The position numbers and the translations under genes are program-made. A stretch of 64,000 nt of DNA from Saccharospirillum alexandrii (GTDB lineage Bacteria > Pseudomonadota > Gammaproteobacteria > Pseudomonadales > Natronospirillaceae): NCBI RefSeq assembly GCF_004000275.1, contig NZ_RCIP01000003.1, positions 186,001-250,000 on the forward strand, written 5' to 3'. A model generated the notes under the pieces. It made no database searches and was not told the DNA's origin. It saw only the letters and a list, made by a program, of their open reading frames with translations. Shown piece after piece: positions 51,932-62,498 of this stretch (positions are counted from its first letter, which is position 1; each line of letters starts with the position of its first letter).

Positions 51932-52882
51932 ATGAATGCACATGGCTCACCGCTGGCGCTGACGCCGGAAGCTTCACTGAATCGCATGCCGGTCGTCATG
52001 ACCGAGCAAGATAAACCCCGCCCTGCGCGGTACTGGGTTTCAACGCCGGCGTTGCTGTCGCTGATTCACGAACACACCCCGGGTGACGAACGTTCAGTTC
52101 GCCAGTTTCTGACGACCTTCAGCGGTGAAGCCGAGGCCGACCAAGCCATTCTGCGGACCTTTGCCAAGCGCTTGATCCGGGTGATCCAAACTGCCCGCAC
52201 CGGCCAGGCCTGGGCAGACGGGTCCGACTTTCAACGCCAGTACGCGCAGCACTGGCAAAGCTGCGAAACGCTGGTGCTGGCGGGCGGGTTGACCAGTGGT
52301 GAGTTTGGCCAGCATCTGGCGCACCTGCTGGAAGCTGCGCTGGCGCCGCTGAACGTGCTGGTCTCTCCCTGGGCCGGGCAAACCGGTCTGGTTGGGCTGG
52401 CACAGCACTATGGTTCCGCCGAGCCACTGGTGGTGATGGATTTTGGCGCAACCGGCATCAAACGTGGGCTGGCCTACCATCATGGCAACCGCATTGTTCC
52501 TCTGCCAGAACTAACGGTAGACCACTGGCTGGACGATCAGGGCCTGTTCAGGGCAGATGCCTTCCGGGCGGTGTTGAAAGACACCCGCGAGCACCTCGAC
52601 GGACGCTTGCCACTGGCCATCAGTCTGGCCTGCTATCTCGACCGCGGCCATCCGCACGATTATCACTCGGGCGTTTACCACCGGCTTATAGACGATTGTG
52701 AGCACCTGGCGACCACGCTGCACCAGCAGTGGTTACCCAGCGCCGGTTTCTCAGGCCTGGCCTTACTGGAGCACGACAGCACCGCAGCGGCGCTGGCCTT
52801 TCGGTTTTCAAAACCGGCCATGATGGTGACATTGGGCACGGGCCTCGGTGTGGGAGTATGCCCGCGGCACGGCGGTGTGTAG
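51932..52882 (+). CDS. ROK/hexokinase-fold protein with apparently permuted motif order
   Basis: This protein of up to 316 residues (the start is uncertain; an ATG at residue 23 is possible) carries all main ROK kinase signatures, but in an unusual order. The C-terminal-lobe motifs come first: LVLAGGLTSGEFG (114-126) and GQTGLVGLAQH (149-159). Next is the phosphate-1 loop VVMDFGATGIKRG (167-179), normally at the N-terminus, then EHDSTAAALAF (280-290, with the likely catalytic Asp282) and the phosphate-2 loop TLGTGLGVG (300-308) near the end. The Cys-rich zinc site of most ROK proteins is absent. A sugar kinase or sugar-sensing role is only a guess. Confidence 0.65.
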   Translation: MNAHGSPLALTPEASLNRMPVVMTEQDKPRPARYWVSTPALLSLIHEHTPGDERSVRQFLTTFSGEAEADQAILRTFAKRLIRVIQTARTGQAWADGSDFQRQYAQHWQSCETLVLAGGLTSGEFGQHLAHLLEAALAPLNVLVSPWAGQTGLVGLAQHYGSAEPLVVMDFGATGIKRGLAYHHGNRIVPLPELTVDHWLDDQGLFRADAFRAVLKDTREHLDGRLPLAISLACYLDRGHPHDYHSGVYHRLIDDCEHLATTLHQQWLPSAGFSGLALLEHDSTAAALAFRFSKPAMMVTLGTGLGVGVCPRHGGV

Positions 52883-53015
52883 CCCGCAAAGGCTGTGCGC
52901 AAGTATGCTGAACGGTGCCATCATTTCCGCAGGCCATGGGCAGTGAAGCAGTATCCGCAAGCCTCTCATCAGGGCTATACTGAAAAAACACTTAACCAAG
53001 CCGAGGATAGACTGC

Positions 53016-55634
53016 ATGCTGGTAGTGAGTCTGGTCACCGCGCTGTTGCTGTTGCTGGCGACCTTTTTCGTAGGCTCAACAGGTGGCGATGCAGCCCTTG
53101 CAGCCGCTGCCGCCACCGTCTTGGTAGTGAGTGCTTACCATCATAGAAACCTCACTGCTATGCACCTTGCCATGCTCGCAGCGGTTACCGTCGTTCCGGT
53201 AACCCAGTGGTTTGAAGTGCTGGTGATTGAACGAGACCGAAGTGAGCAACAACAGGTCGTCCGGGAACAGATTGGCCGTCTGTCCAGCCAACTGGAAACC
53301 GCGTTGATCGCCAATCGGGGGTATCTGGATGCACTGAGCTTGCTGGTGTCTACGGAACCCGAAGTCAGCCAGGCACGCTACCGGCAATGGTTACAGCAAT
53401 TGATCCCGGCGCAGACCTTCAGCTTGCTGAATACCACCATCACCAACCAGTTCGTGATCACCCACGTTCACCCTCCCGAACCTCAGAATCTTGCCTTGCT
53501 CGGCACCAATCTGGCGCTGGTGCCCGACCAGGTCGATGATATCCGCGAAGTGATGGAAACCCAGGTGGCCAAGATCGTCGGCCCCTTGACCGTGTTGCAA
53601 GGTGACACTGCACTGGTCTACCGCCTGCCAATCTTCGGCCAGCCACACATGATCATTTCAGGCGTGGTCTCACTGGATCAGGTCATCGCACGGGCTGTGT
53701 CGGGTGTGGATAACCTGAGATTGGGCTTGTCGGTCAGCCGAGGGGATGAGACAACCCGCTTGTTCAGCCAGGGCACACTCGGCCGCCACCGGGTATCCAC
53801 CCAGTTTGAGCACGGCGGTCTGTCCTGGTCGGTTCTGGCCGAACCCCAGGCCGGCTGGGCAACCCCCAGCCAAACCCTGTGGATGACCCGCGCCTCGGCC
53901 TTTACGGTCTGGCTATTCATCATCTTGCTGCTGGGTTCGCAGTACCGCGTCATGCGTCAGCGTGAACAGGAACGGCTGCAGTTGAAGATTCAGGAGGGGA
54001 AGTTGCTGGAAGCACAGCGGCTCGGCCGGCTTGGCTCCTGGACCTCGTTGCCTGGCGATCAGTTTGCTCTCTCGGCCCCGCTGATGGAATTGCTCGGCAC
54101 CGATCAGTCCAAGCTGAATCGGGAGGCGATGATCAACTACATCTACGAGCCCGATCGGCCCTACTTCACCATGCATACCCAGAGCGTACTGGACGGCAGC
54201 CAGCCTTTTGCCCGCTTCGAACACCGCATCATTACGCCGAGCGCCCTGCTCTGGGTTGAACAAACCATTGCCGTAAACGACAACCAGGAACTGACCGGGA
54301 TGCTGCGCGACATCACCGAGATCAAGTCAACCGAGGCCGAGCTGCAAAAGCTGAACTACTACGATTCACTCACCGGGGCGTCCAACCGGAATTTCTTCGG
54401 CAAGCAGGTGCAACAGGGCATTTCGCTGTCGCAACGCAACCAGAACCACCTGGCGCTGGTGTTGTTTGACCTCGACAACTTCAAAACCATCAATACCAAC
54501 TACGGCCACACCGTCGGCGATGAGGTACTCAAGCAACTGACCGAACGCATCAAATACGGCATTCGCACCAGCGATACCGTTGCCCGCCTGTCTGGCGATA
54601 CGTTCGCCATTTGCCTGCAGAACCTGAAAGACCCGAGCCATTCCATCTTTGTGGCCGATACCCTGCTGAAATCCATCACCGAGATCATTGAGATCGACGA
54701 GGTGCGCATCAGCATCACCGCAACGCTGGGCATCGCCACCAGCCCGACCGACGACACCGACTACGAAGGCCTGGTCAAGAAAGCCGAGATCGCCCTGCGC
54801 AAGGCCAAAGAGGTCGACCGCGGCAGCTACCAGTTCTATTCCGACCAGATGAACCTCGAAAACGATCGCCGCCAGGACATACTGCGCCTGTTGCCCTATG
54901 CCCTGCAAAACAACGAATTTCATCTGGTGCTGCAACCCCGGGTCGACCGGGTCGATCAGCGCTGGCGCAGCCTGGAAGTCCTGTTGCGCTGGAACAGCCA
55001 AGAACTGGGCGTGGTGTCACCGGGCGAATTCATCCCCATCGCCGAAGGCAGCCATTTGATCGTGGAAATCGGCAACTGGGTTATCCGACGTGCCCTGGAA
55101 GAGTTCAGCGAGCACCTGGATCAGCTTGACGATGACGTCGTCATGTCAATCAACCTGTCACCCAAGCAGCTGGAAGAACGGAATCTCAGCCTGTTCATCG
55201 CCAGTGAGATACACCAGGCCAATGTGCCTGCACACCGCGTTGAATTCGAGATAACCGAGCATTCACTGACCGAAGAATCCGACACAACCCTGACCGCCAT
55301 GGCCGAGCTGTCCTCCATGGGCATTCGCTTTGCCATGGACGATTTCGGCACCGGGTACTCCAACCTGGGCATGTTGCAAGCGCTGCCGCTGCACGTCCTC
55401 AAAATTGATCAGCGCTTTATTCAGCGGCTCGAAGACGGGCCCAGGCATCTGGCCCTGGTAGAGGCCATTATCGATCTGGGCCATACGCTCGATCTGACGG
55501 TGGTCGCCGAAGGTGTAGAAACCGAATCCCAGCTCAGACTGCTGGCGGAGTTGGGCTGCGACGAACTGCAAGGCTACTTCTTTTACCGTCCGCAACCTTT
55601 CACAGAACTGTTAAAAGAGCGCGTAAGCACCTAG
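53016..55634 (+). CDS. Membrane CHASE-like/PAS/GGDEF/EAL protein
   Basis: This 872-residue protein has N-terminal membrane helices (about 3-22, 27-70), a periplasmic CHASE-like region (about 75-290), another helix (about 292-312), a PAS domain (about 325-435), GGDEF (about 440-600) and EAL (about 620-868). The GGDEF motif reads SGDTF, so cyclase activity is unlikely. The EAL part has EVLLRWN (EVL motif), EITEHSL, DDFGTGYSN, KIDQRF and EGVET. It is probably a c-di-GMP phosphodiesterase controlled by an external ligand. Confidence 0.9.
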   Translation: MLVVSLVTALLLLLATFFVGSTGGDAALAAAAATVLVVSAYHHRNLTAMHLAMLAAVTVVPVTQWFEVLVIERDRSEQQQVVREQIGRLSSQLETALIANRGYLDALSLLVSTEPEVSQARYRQWLQQLIPAQTFSLLNTTITNQFVITHVHPPEPQNLALLGTNLALVPDQVDDIREVMETQVAKIVGPLTVLQGDTALVYRLPIFGQPHMIISGVVSLDQVIARAVSGVDNLRLGLSVSRGDETTRLFSQGTLGRHRVSTQFEHGGLSWSVLAEPQAGWATPSQTLWMTRASAFTVWLFIILLLGSQYRVMRQREQERLQLKIQEGKLLEAQRLGRLGSWTSLPGDQFALSAPLMELLGTDQSKLNREAMINYIYEPDRPYFTMHTQSVLDGSQPFARFEHRIITPSALLWVEQTIAVNDNQELTGMLRDITEIKSTEAELQKLNYYDSLTGASNRNFFGKQVQQGISLSQRNQNHLALVLFDLDNFKTINTNYGHTVGDEVLKQLTERIKYGIRTSDTVARLSGDTFAICLQNLKDPSHSIFVADTLLKSITEIIEIDEVRISITATLGIATSPTDDTDYEGLVKKAEIALRKAKEVDRGSYQFYSDQMNLENDRRQDILRLLPYALQNNEFHLVLQPRVDRVDQRWRSLEVLLRWNSQELGVVSPGEFIPIAEGSHLIVEIGNWVIRRALEEFSEHLDQLDDDVVMSINLSPKQLEERNLSLFIASEIHQANVPAHRVEFEITEHSLTEESDTTLTAMAELSSMGIRFAMDDFGTGYSNLGMLQALPLHVLKIDQRFIQRLEDGPRHLALVEAIIDLGHTLDLTVVAEGVETESQLRLLAELGCDELQGYFFYRPQPFTELLKERVST

Positions 55635-55699
55635 CAGGTCAGCCCTGCGGTGCCGCCTCCCAGATAACCGGACTTACCTGGTTCATGGCACCAGGATGT

Positions 55700-56263
55700 C
55701 TAAACTGCGCTTTTAGCTTCAATCTGATCCCTGATCATCTTGCCCAGCGGCGGCAATACCGACCGCTCTACCTGAGCCGCCGGGTCCCACAGCCCCGCCG
55801 TTGTTAGTGACCGGGCGCAATGCAGAAAGACTTCTTCGATGTGCACGCAAATAACACTCATCGGTGTCTGCTTCAGGTGGGCAAAGTGCGCCAGGCTGGC
55901 GTCGTCGATGCGAATCTCGGCCTTACCATTGATGCGCAGCGTCTCGTGAATACCTGGCACCAGAAACAGACACCCGACCGAGGGGTTCAGCACAATATTG
56001 CGCAGTGAATCGAGCCGGTTGTTACCTTTGGCATCGGGGATCAACAGGGTGGTGTCATCGAGTATTTTGACGAAGCCGGGTTCACCACCGCGCGGCGAAC
56101 TGTCGAGTTGACCCTCCTCGTTCGACGTCGACATCACCATAAATGGCGACAGTGACAGGAACTGGCGGGAGTGTACTTCAAGGGCGGACAATACTTTCTG
56201 ACGAACCATGTCATGCGGATGGCCATAATGGTCCCGCAGAGCGGCTTCGGAGGTGAGTTTCAT
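55700..56263 (-). CDS. Pyridoxamine 5'-phosphate oxidase-like FMN-binding protein
   Basis: This 187-residue split-barrel protein has the family features MSTSNEEGQLDSSPRGGEPG and NRLDSLRNIVLNPSVGCLFLVPG (FMN phosphate and isoalloxazine contacts), and ends with VLPPLGKMIRDQ. It belongs to the MSMEG_1061-type subgroup of PPOX-like proteins. The substrate is unknown; members often reduce or oxidise small molecules with FMN or F420. Confidence 0.85.
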   Translation of the reverse strand: MKLTSEAALRDHYGHPHDMVRQKVLSALEVHSRQFLSLSPFMVMSTSNEEGQLDSSPRGGEPGFVKILDDTTLLIPDAKGNNRLDSLRNIVLNPSVGCLFLVPGIHETLRINGKAEIRIDDASLAHFAHLKQTPMSVICVHIEEVFLHCARSLTTAGLWDPAAQVERSVLPPLGKMIRDQIEAKSAV

Positions 56264-56363
56264 ACCAATCCTTTCGGGCAGACAGGCCGGCCAGCAATAA
56301 CCGACCTGAGAATGGGAATCACCTCAAATAATGCCAGATCGGGTGCCATAAACCCAGCCGCTT

Positions 56364-57611
56364 TCAAGCCAGCGTGCGCGGATCCACTGATTTTTCAGCC
56401 CATGCTTTACGGCGCGACCAGGCTGCTGCCAGAACCGTGGTGGCGGCAAATGCCGCAAACAACGCAGCGACCAGCCCGGCAGGCAATAGCCAGCCAGACA
56501 CCCACCAGGGCAAAGTGGCACAGAGTAGCCAGAACGAGACCGCCAGCCGTGTAGCGTACTTGCGTTGCTCCAGAATCCGGCCATTGATATACAGCCCGCC
56601 GCCCAGTGGAACGAAATGCGCCAGTGCCAAGCCAAACGTCAGGTCATTGGTGAACAGCAGGAACCAGACGGTCCAACCCATCAGCACGATGTGTATCGCG
56701 ACCACAACGGCACTGACGACAGCCGACGGTGCCTTGTTGAACTTCTGTTGCGTGTCCGGCAGACAACGCGGCAAAGGATGGTTTTCCTTAACGTCCTCCG
56801 GTCGCCAGCCGGTAGGCATAAACCAGATACGCAGTTTGTCTTTCCAGCTACGGGCGTGCCAGGCATCCTGAATCAGTTGCCCCCAGACATGCCAGTTGGC
56901 GAAAAACGGATTCCAGCTGTGCAGCGGCTTACGCACGCCATACGCACAGGGTTCGTCGGCAAGCTCCGGCTGGTACGTCCGGAACAGGCGGTCCCAGAGA
57001 ATGAACACACCGCCAAAATTGCGATCGATATAAGGATCGTTAATGGCATGATGCACCCGGTGGTTCATCGGCGTCACAAACACCTTTTCATACCAGCCCA
57101 GCGTGCCGATAAAGCGGGTATGCACCCAGTACTGATAAATCAGATTCAGAGAACCGACGGTGACAATCACCTCGGGCGGAAAGCCGACAAACAGCATGGG
57201 TAAATAGAAAATCGAGCCGATCACAAAGCCATTGAACGGCTGGCGCAATGCCGTAGAGAGATTGAATTCCTCACTCTGATGATGCACCACGTGAATGCCC
57301 CAGAGCACATTGATCTGATGCTGACTGCGGTGGCTCCAGTAATAGCAAAAATCATAGAACACAAAGGCCACTACCCAGAGCAGCGGCGTCATGGTCAACT
57401 CGCCGTGGGGCAGCACCGCCCACAGCGTGGCATAGGCCAAGAAGCTTACCAGCCGGGTAGCAAAGCCCATGGTCTGGCTGAGCATACCCGTGCTGAGTGA
57501 GGCGATGGCATCATTGGTGCGGTAATAACCGGTTTGCTTGCGCCAGTCGACAACCAGCTCGATCAACAGCAACAGCATAAAGCCGGGAATGGCATAGAGA
57601 ATCAGATTCAC
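56364..57611 (-). CDS. Sterol desaturase/fatty acid hydroxylase family membrane protein
   Basis: This 415-residue di-iron membrane enzyme has the histidine clusters HRSQH, HVVHH and HRVHH in the right order (about residues 90-190) with flanking helices. The C-terminal 140 residues hold three or four more helices. Family members hydroxylate or desaturate lipid chains, sterols or carotenoids. A role on membrane lipids is suggested by the adjacent lysoplasmalogenase gene. Confidence 0.85.
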   Translation of the reverse strand: MNLILYAIPGFMLLLLIELVVDWRKQTGYYRTNDAIASLSTGMLSQTMGFATRLVSFLAYATLWAVLPHGELTMTPLLWVVAFVFYDFCYYWSHRSQHQINVLWGIHVVHHQSEEFNLSTALRQPFNGFVIGSIFYLPMLFVGFPPEVIVTVGSLNLIYQYWVHTRFIGTLGWYEKVFVTPMNHRVHHAINDPYIDRNFGGVFILWDRLFRTYQPELADEPCAYGVRKPLHSWNPFFANWHVWGQLIQDAWHARSWKDKLRIWFMPTGWRPEDVKENHPLPRCLPDTQQKFNKAPSAVVSAVVVAIHIVLMGWTVWFLLFTNDLTFGLALAHFVPLGGGLYINGRILEQRKYATRLAVSFWLLCATLPWWVSGWLLPAGLVAALFAAFAATTVLAAAWSRRKAWAEKSVDPRTLA

Positions 57612-57807
57612 GCAGAACCTCCACTGGCTGACCCGACTGCAGTATAGCCGCCCGGTCGCCGTGTATTATTGTTATTAAAGCGACAGTCTGACCCCGCACG
57701 CGGGCCAAAGGCAACCGATGGTCCGCGCCTCCGCTTTAGAAGTGCCTAATACTCAAAACCGAACGCTGACCTTGGCGTTCTGTTCATCAATCCCGTAACG
57801 CTTTTTT

Positions 57808-58419
57808 TCAATCCCGCAACAAAGCCCGCACAATACAGAACTGGGCCAGGTAATAAGTCAGCATCACTGCCCAGGGTTGCCCCGGGAACGGCGACGCGAA
57901 CAGGCCAATGGCGATCAGAGAGTCTGACAGAATAAACACCGCCGCCCCGAAAAAAGCCGGGTACAACGCAAAACGGCTGTTCAAGGCCGCCACGCCCATG
58001 AACAAGATGGCGACCATGTACGCCAGCACCGGCACTGTAAGAGCTTCCAGGTTTGGCCAGCACCAGATCAGCACCGCCATGGCCCACACCAGCAAAAACA
58101 CCACCCAGGCAAACCGGTCAGGCCGCCAGGCAAAGCGCCGGGCAAACAAAACACCGTACGTCAGCTGCGCCACCAGAAAAGCACCGAGCCCAAACACAAA
58201 GAGGTTCAGCTCCAGCAGCACATCACCCAACGAACTGATCAGAATAGCCACTAATAACAATGGCTTCGCTGGCACCGAAGGCGCACGCAACACGGCAACG
58301 GCCAGCAACCAGATCGGCGCCGCCTTAATCACCCACTCGAACGCAAAGGGCGAGCCCAGCATGGCAATCAGGTAGATCAGCGCCAGTGCCCAGTAGCTTT
58401 GTTTAATCGCAATGCTCAT
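57808..58419 (-). CDS. Lysoplasmalogenase (YhhN/TMEM86 family)
   Basis: The ATG at 58419 overlaps the stop of the upstream EamA gene by 4 bp (203 residues). The protein has about eight transmembrane helices with the family motifs LISSLGDVLLE and FILSDSLIAIG, whose Asp residues are conserved in YhhN/TMEM86 hydrolases. These cleave the vinyl-ether or related bond of lysoplasmalogens or similar lipids. The reaction in bacteria without plasmalogens is unknown. Confidence 0.85.
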   Translation of the reverse strand: MSIAIKQSYWALALIYLIAMLGSPFAFEWVIKAAPIWLLAVAVLRAPSVPAKPLLLVAILISSLGDVLLELNLFVFGLGAFLVAQLTYGVLFARRFAWRPDRFAWVVFLLVWAMAVLIWCWPNLEALTVPVLAYMVAILFMGVAALNSRFALYPAFFGAAVFILSDSLIAIGLFASPFPGQPWAVMLTYYLAQFCIVRALLRD

Positions 58420-59342
58420 TCTGCTATTCCTTTGGCTTTTTGCCGTAATTGCGTCAACAGCAAGGTCAACGCAACACCCACGATGACACAGACAATGCCC
58501 AGCCACTGAGCCCCCGACACCGGCTCACGCAGCACCACAAGTGTCAGCAACGCATTGAACAGCGGCGCCGTGGTCATCATCAGCCCGGCTATGTTGGCGT
58601 TACTGGCCCCCACCGCCTTGATCCAGGAAAAGAACGCGACCAGCGACGGAAACACCGCCACATAAGCCACCGTCCACCACAAGTCAGTCGGTGGTATCAG
58701 AATCTCGCCGCGCAAAGCCCCACTCAGCCAGAACGGTACGATCATCAAACTGCCCAGACCAATGAAAAAGGTCAGCATGCCCACGCTGTTCACTTCCCAG
58801 ACCGGCAGCTTCTTCAGCATCACCGAATAGAACGACCAGCTGATCAACCCGATGAAAAAGATACCGTCACCAATCAGCGACTGGCCGCCAATACTGAGCG
58901 CCATCTGGCCATCGGTCAGCACCACAAAGGCACCAAAGACTGCCAACGTGGCGGTGAGCCACTGGGCAACGCTCATACGGCCTATGCCCAGCCAGGCACT
59001 GAGCATAAAGATCATCACCGGCATCAGCGCCGCCATGGCGCCCACATTCACCGGCTGGGTGTATTTAAGCGCCCAGTACTGAAGCGTGTTGTACAACGTG
59101 ACACTCAACAACGCCAGTAACAGCAAGGTCTTGAAATGAGTGCGATACCAGGCCCACTGGCGTCGGATGTGCGGAATACCAAAAGGCGCGATCAGCAAAA
59201 ACGCCAGCCACCAGCGAAACTGGGACAGCGTAAAGGCCGGTAGAGACACCACGGCAATCTTGCCGACGATGGCGTTAGTCGCCCAAAAAAAGTTGGCCAT
59301 CGCCGAGAAACCAATAGCGATGAGGAGCTGGCGTGAAGTCAT
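58416..59342 (-). CDS. EamA/DMT family transporter
   Basis: The ATG at 59342 (308 residues, beginning MTSRQLLIAIGF) is the first supported start. An in-frame extension to 59495 would translate the 7-bp tandem repeat into SSKLEAR-type heptapeptides and has no ribosome site. Ten transmembrane helices in two EamA halves are seen. It is co-translated with the lysoplasmalogenase gene. The repeat tract lies 76 bp upstream of the start and could affect expression. Confidence 0.87.
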   Translation of the reverse strand: MTSRQLLIAIGFSAMANFFWATNAIVGKIAVVSLPAFTLSQFRWWLAFLLIAPFGIPHIRRQWAWYRTHFKTLLLLALLSVTLYNTLQYWALKYTQPVNVGAMAALMPVMIFMLSAWLGIGRMSVAQWLTATLAVFGAFVVLTDGQMALSIGGQSLIGDGIFFIGLISWSFYSVMLKKLPVWEVNSVGMLTFFIGLGSLMIVPFWLSGALRGEILIPPTDLWWTVAYVAVFPSLVAFFSWIKAVGASNANIAGLMMTTAPLFNALLTLVVLREPVSGAQWLGIVCVIVGVALTLLLTQLRQKAKGIAE

Positions 59343-59417
59343 TATTATTCGCGTATCGTTGGAATTTATTATGGAGTGGGAGTGTCGGGGTTTTGGAAGT
59401 GTGAGGCAAGTTTTAAG

Positions 59418-59468
59418 GAGCTTCGAGCTTCGAGCTTCGAGCTTCGAGCTTCGAGCTTCGAGCTTCGA
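59418..59468. repeat. Heptanucleotide tandem repeat (GAGCTTC, about seven copies)
   Basis: The unit GAGCTTC repeats head to tail for about 51 bp without interruption. It lies upstream of the EamA transporter start. Since the unit is not a multiple of three and it lies in a regulatory region (or in an N-terminal extension if an upstream start is used), copy-number change could vary expression or reading frame. Confidence 0.9.
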
Positions 59469-59510
59469 GAATACAGTATTGAACCGAAGCCGCATGATGC
59501 TAGTGTCAGG

Positions 59511-59607
59511 TGCCGGTTATGCCTATCCGGGGTAGTCCGCAACATGGATGTTGCGGTCTAGGCCCCATGGAAGGGTTTACGCCGACCCCGGATAGGCATA
59601 ACCGGTA
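59511..59607 (+). repeat. Large palindromic element, copy 5
   Basis: Arms of about 22 bp (59511-59532 and 59586-59607; CGGTTATGCCTATCCGGGG type) flank the core GTCCGCAACATGGATGTTGCGG followed by TCTAGGCCCCATGGAAGGG and TTTACGCCGAC. Outer bases (GTGTC and GACAC) suggest that the stem extends a little further. The GGA loops are 23 bases apart. It lies between the tandem repeat and the ATP synthase terminator, filling most of the 365-bp gap. Confidence 0.85.
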
Positions 59608-59658
59608 ACTGGCACGGACTCCTTCCACGACACCGAAACCAAACTCCGAATTTTACGC

Positions 59659-59690
59659 AAAAAAAAGCGACCCGAAGGTCGCTTTTTTGA
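59659..59690 (-). terminator. Intrinsic terminator of the ATP synthase operon
   Basis: An 8-bp core stem (AAGCGACC with GGTCGCTT, loop CGAA) is extended by A and T tracts on both sides, so it can terminate in either direction. It is 18 bp after the atpC stop on the minus strand. Confidence 0.92.
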
Positions 59691-59707
59691 CAAGCCACTA
59701 AAGCCTG

Positions 59708-60136
59708 TTATTTCTTGCCGCGCAGTCGCTTCAGTTCGCGCAGGGTACGCAACTGGGCTGACGCACGCGCCAGATCAGCTGCCACCACGGCGAATTCTTC
59801 TTCGGCGATTTTGCTGGCGATAACTTTCTCGGCATCGGCTTTGGCTTTTTCAGCCGCCGCCATGTCAATGTCACCACCACGCAATGCGGTATCGGCCAGA
59901 ATGGTCACGACGTGCGGCTGGACTTCAAGGAAGCCGCCGGATACGTAGAACACTTCTTCCGACCCGTTCTGCAGAATCAACCGAACCGGTGCCGGGTTCA
60001 GCCGTGTCAGCAAAGGCGCGTGGCTGGGCTTAACGCCCAACTCACCCATTTCGCCCTCACAAACGACGGTTTCAACCAGCCCCGAGAAGATGTTTTCTTC
60101 CGCGCTGACGATGTCGCAGTGTACTGTCATAGCCAT
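59708..60136 (-). CDS. atpC: ATP synthase F1 epsilon subunit
   Basis: This 142-residue protein has the N-terminal beta-barrel (VHCDIVSAEENIFSG, GEMGELGVKPSHAPLLT, FYVSGGFLEVQPHVVTILAD) and the C-terminal two-helix inhibitory domain ending LRELKRLRGKK. It links rotation of gamma to the c ring and inhibits ATP hydrolysis. It is the last gene of the operon, 17 bp after atpD and before a terminator. Confidence 0.97.
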   Translation of the reverse strand: MAMTVHCDIVSAEENIFSGLVETVVCEGEMGELGVKPSHAPLLTRLNPAPVRLILQNGSEEVFYVSGGFLEVQPHVVTILADTALRGGDIDMAAAEKAKADAEKVIASKIAEEEFAVVAADLARASAQLRTLRELKRLRGKK

Positions 60137-60153
60137 GTTAACCCCCGGCGCGA

Positions 60154-61587
<1,434 letters not shown>

Positions 61588-62454
61588 TTATGAAACCGCT
61601 GAGGCGCCACCCACGATCTCGGCGATCTCTTGGGTAATGGCTGCCTGACGCGCCTTGTTGTATTCCATATTGAGACTGTCGATCAGCTCCCCGGCATTAT
61701 CGGTGGCGTTCTTCATCGCCATCATGCGCGAGGCCTGTTCGCAAGCCAGATTTTCCACCACGCCCTGATACACCACCGATTCGACATAGCGAACCAGCAA
61801 ATGATCCAGCAGCGCTTCGGCATTTGGCTCGTAAATGTAGTCCCAGGTATGTCGGCGCGACGTCTCGTCTTCAGCGGCCTTCAATGGCAACAGCTGCTCA
61901 ATTCCGGGCTTTTGCACCATGGTGTTCACAAATTCGTTGTACACCACAAACAAGCGGTCAATCTTGCCGGCATTGAAGTCGTCGAGCATGACTTTCACAC
62001 CGCCAATCAGGTCACTCACAGCGGGTTTATCGCCCAGCTGCGTCATGGTCGCGACAACGTCGTAACCGCGTGACTTGAAGTAACCCGTACCCTTGCTGCC
62101 AATGGCACACACTTGCACCGTAGCGCCCTTCTGTTTCCAGTCGGCAACGTCTTTGGCGACTTGCTTGAACAGGTTGACGTTCAACCCGCCACACAGTCCG
62201 CGATCGGTTGAGACTACGATGTAGCCCACCCGTTTGACGTCGCGTTCCATCAGATAAGGATGACGGTATTCGGGGTTGGCGTTCGCCAAATGCCCGATCA
62301 CCGCCCGGATTTTGTCAGCATAGGGCTTGCTGGCGTCCATCCGGTCCTGAGCTTTACGCTTTTTACTCGCAGCGACCATCTCCATCGCGGAAGTAATCTT
62401 CTGCGTGTTTTTAATGCCCGATATTTTCGTGCGAATCTCTTTTCCGGCTGCCAT
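61588..62454 (-). CDS. atpG: ATP synthase F1 gamma subunit
   Basis: This 288-residue rotor subunit has the N-terminal helix [28 protein letters not shown] (in part), the [13 protein letters not shown] block and the conserved C-terminal helix with [13 protein letters not shown] and [16 protein letters not shown]. It lies 44 bp after atpA. Confidence 0.97.
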   Translation of the reverse strand: MAAGKEIRTKISGIKNTQKITSAMEMVAASKKRKAQDRMDASKPYADKIRAVIGHLANANPEYRHPYLMERDVKRVGYIVVSTDRGLCGGLNVNLFKQVAKDVADWKQKGATVQVCAIGSKGTGYFKSRGYDVVATMTQLGDKPAVSDLIGGVKVMLDDFNAGKIDRLFVVYNEFVNTMVQKPGIEQLLPLKAAEDETSRRHTWDYIYEPNAEALLDHLLVRYVESVVYQGVVENLACEQASRMMAMKNATDNAGELIDSLNMEYNKARQAAITQEIAEIVGGASAVS

Positions 62455-62498
62455 AGCAATGCCTCAGTTCAATCGGCTGTCCGAAGACAGCCGGTGAA

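Noticed and set aside
59418-59468. Tandem repeat as a CRISPR array
   Set aside because: The 7-bp units are directly adjacent with no spacers and there are no cas genes.
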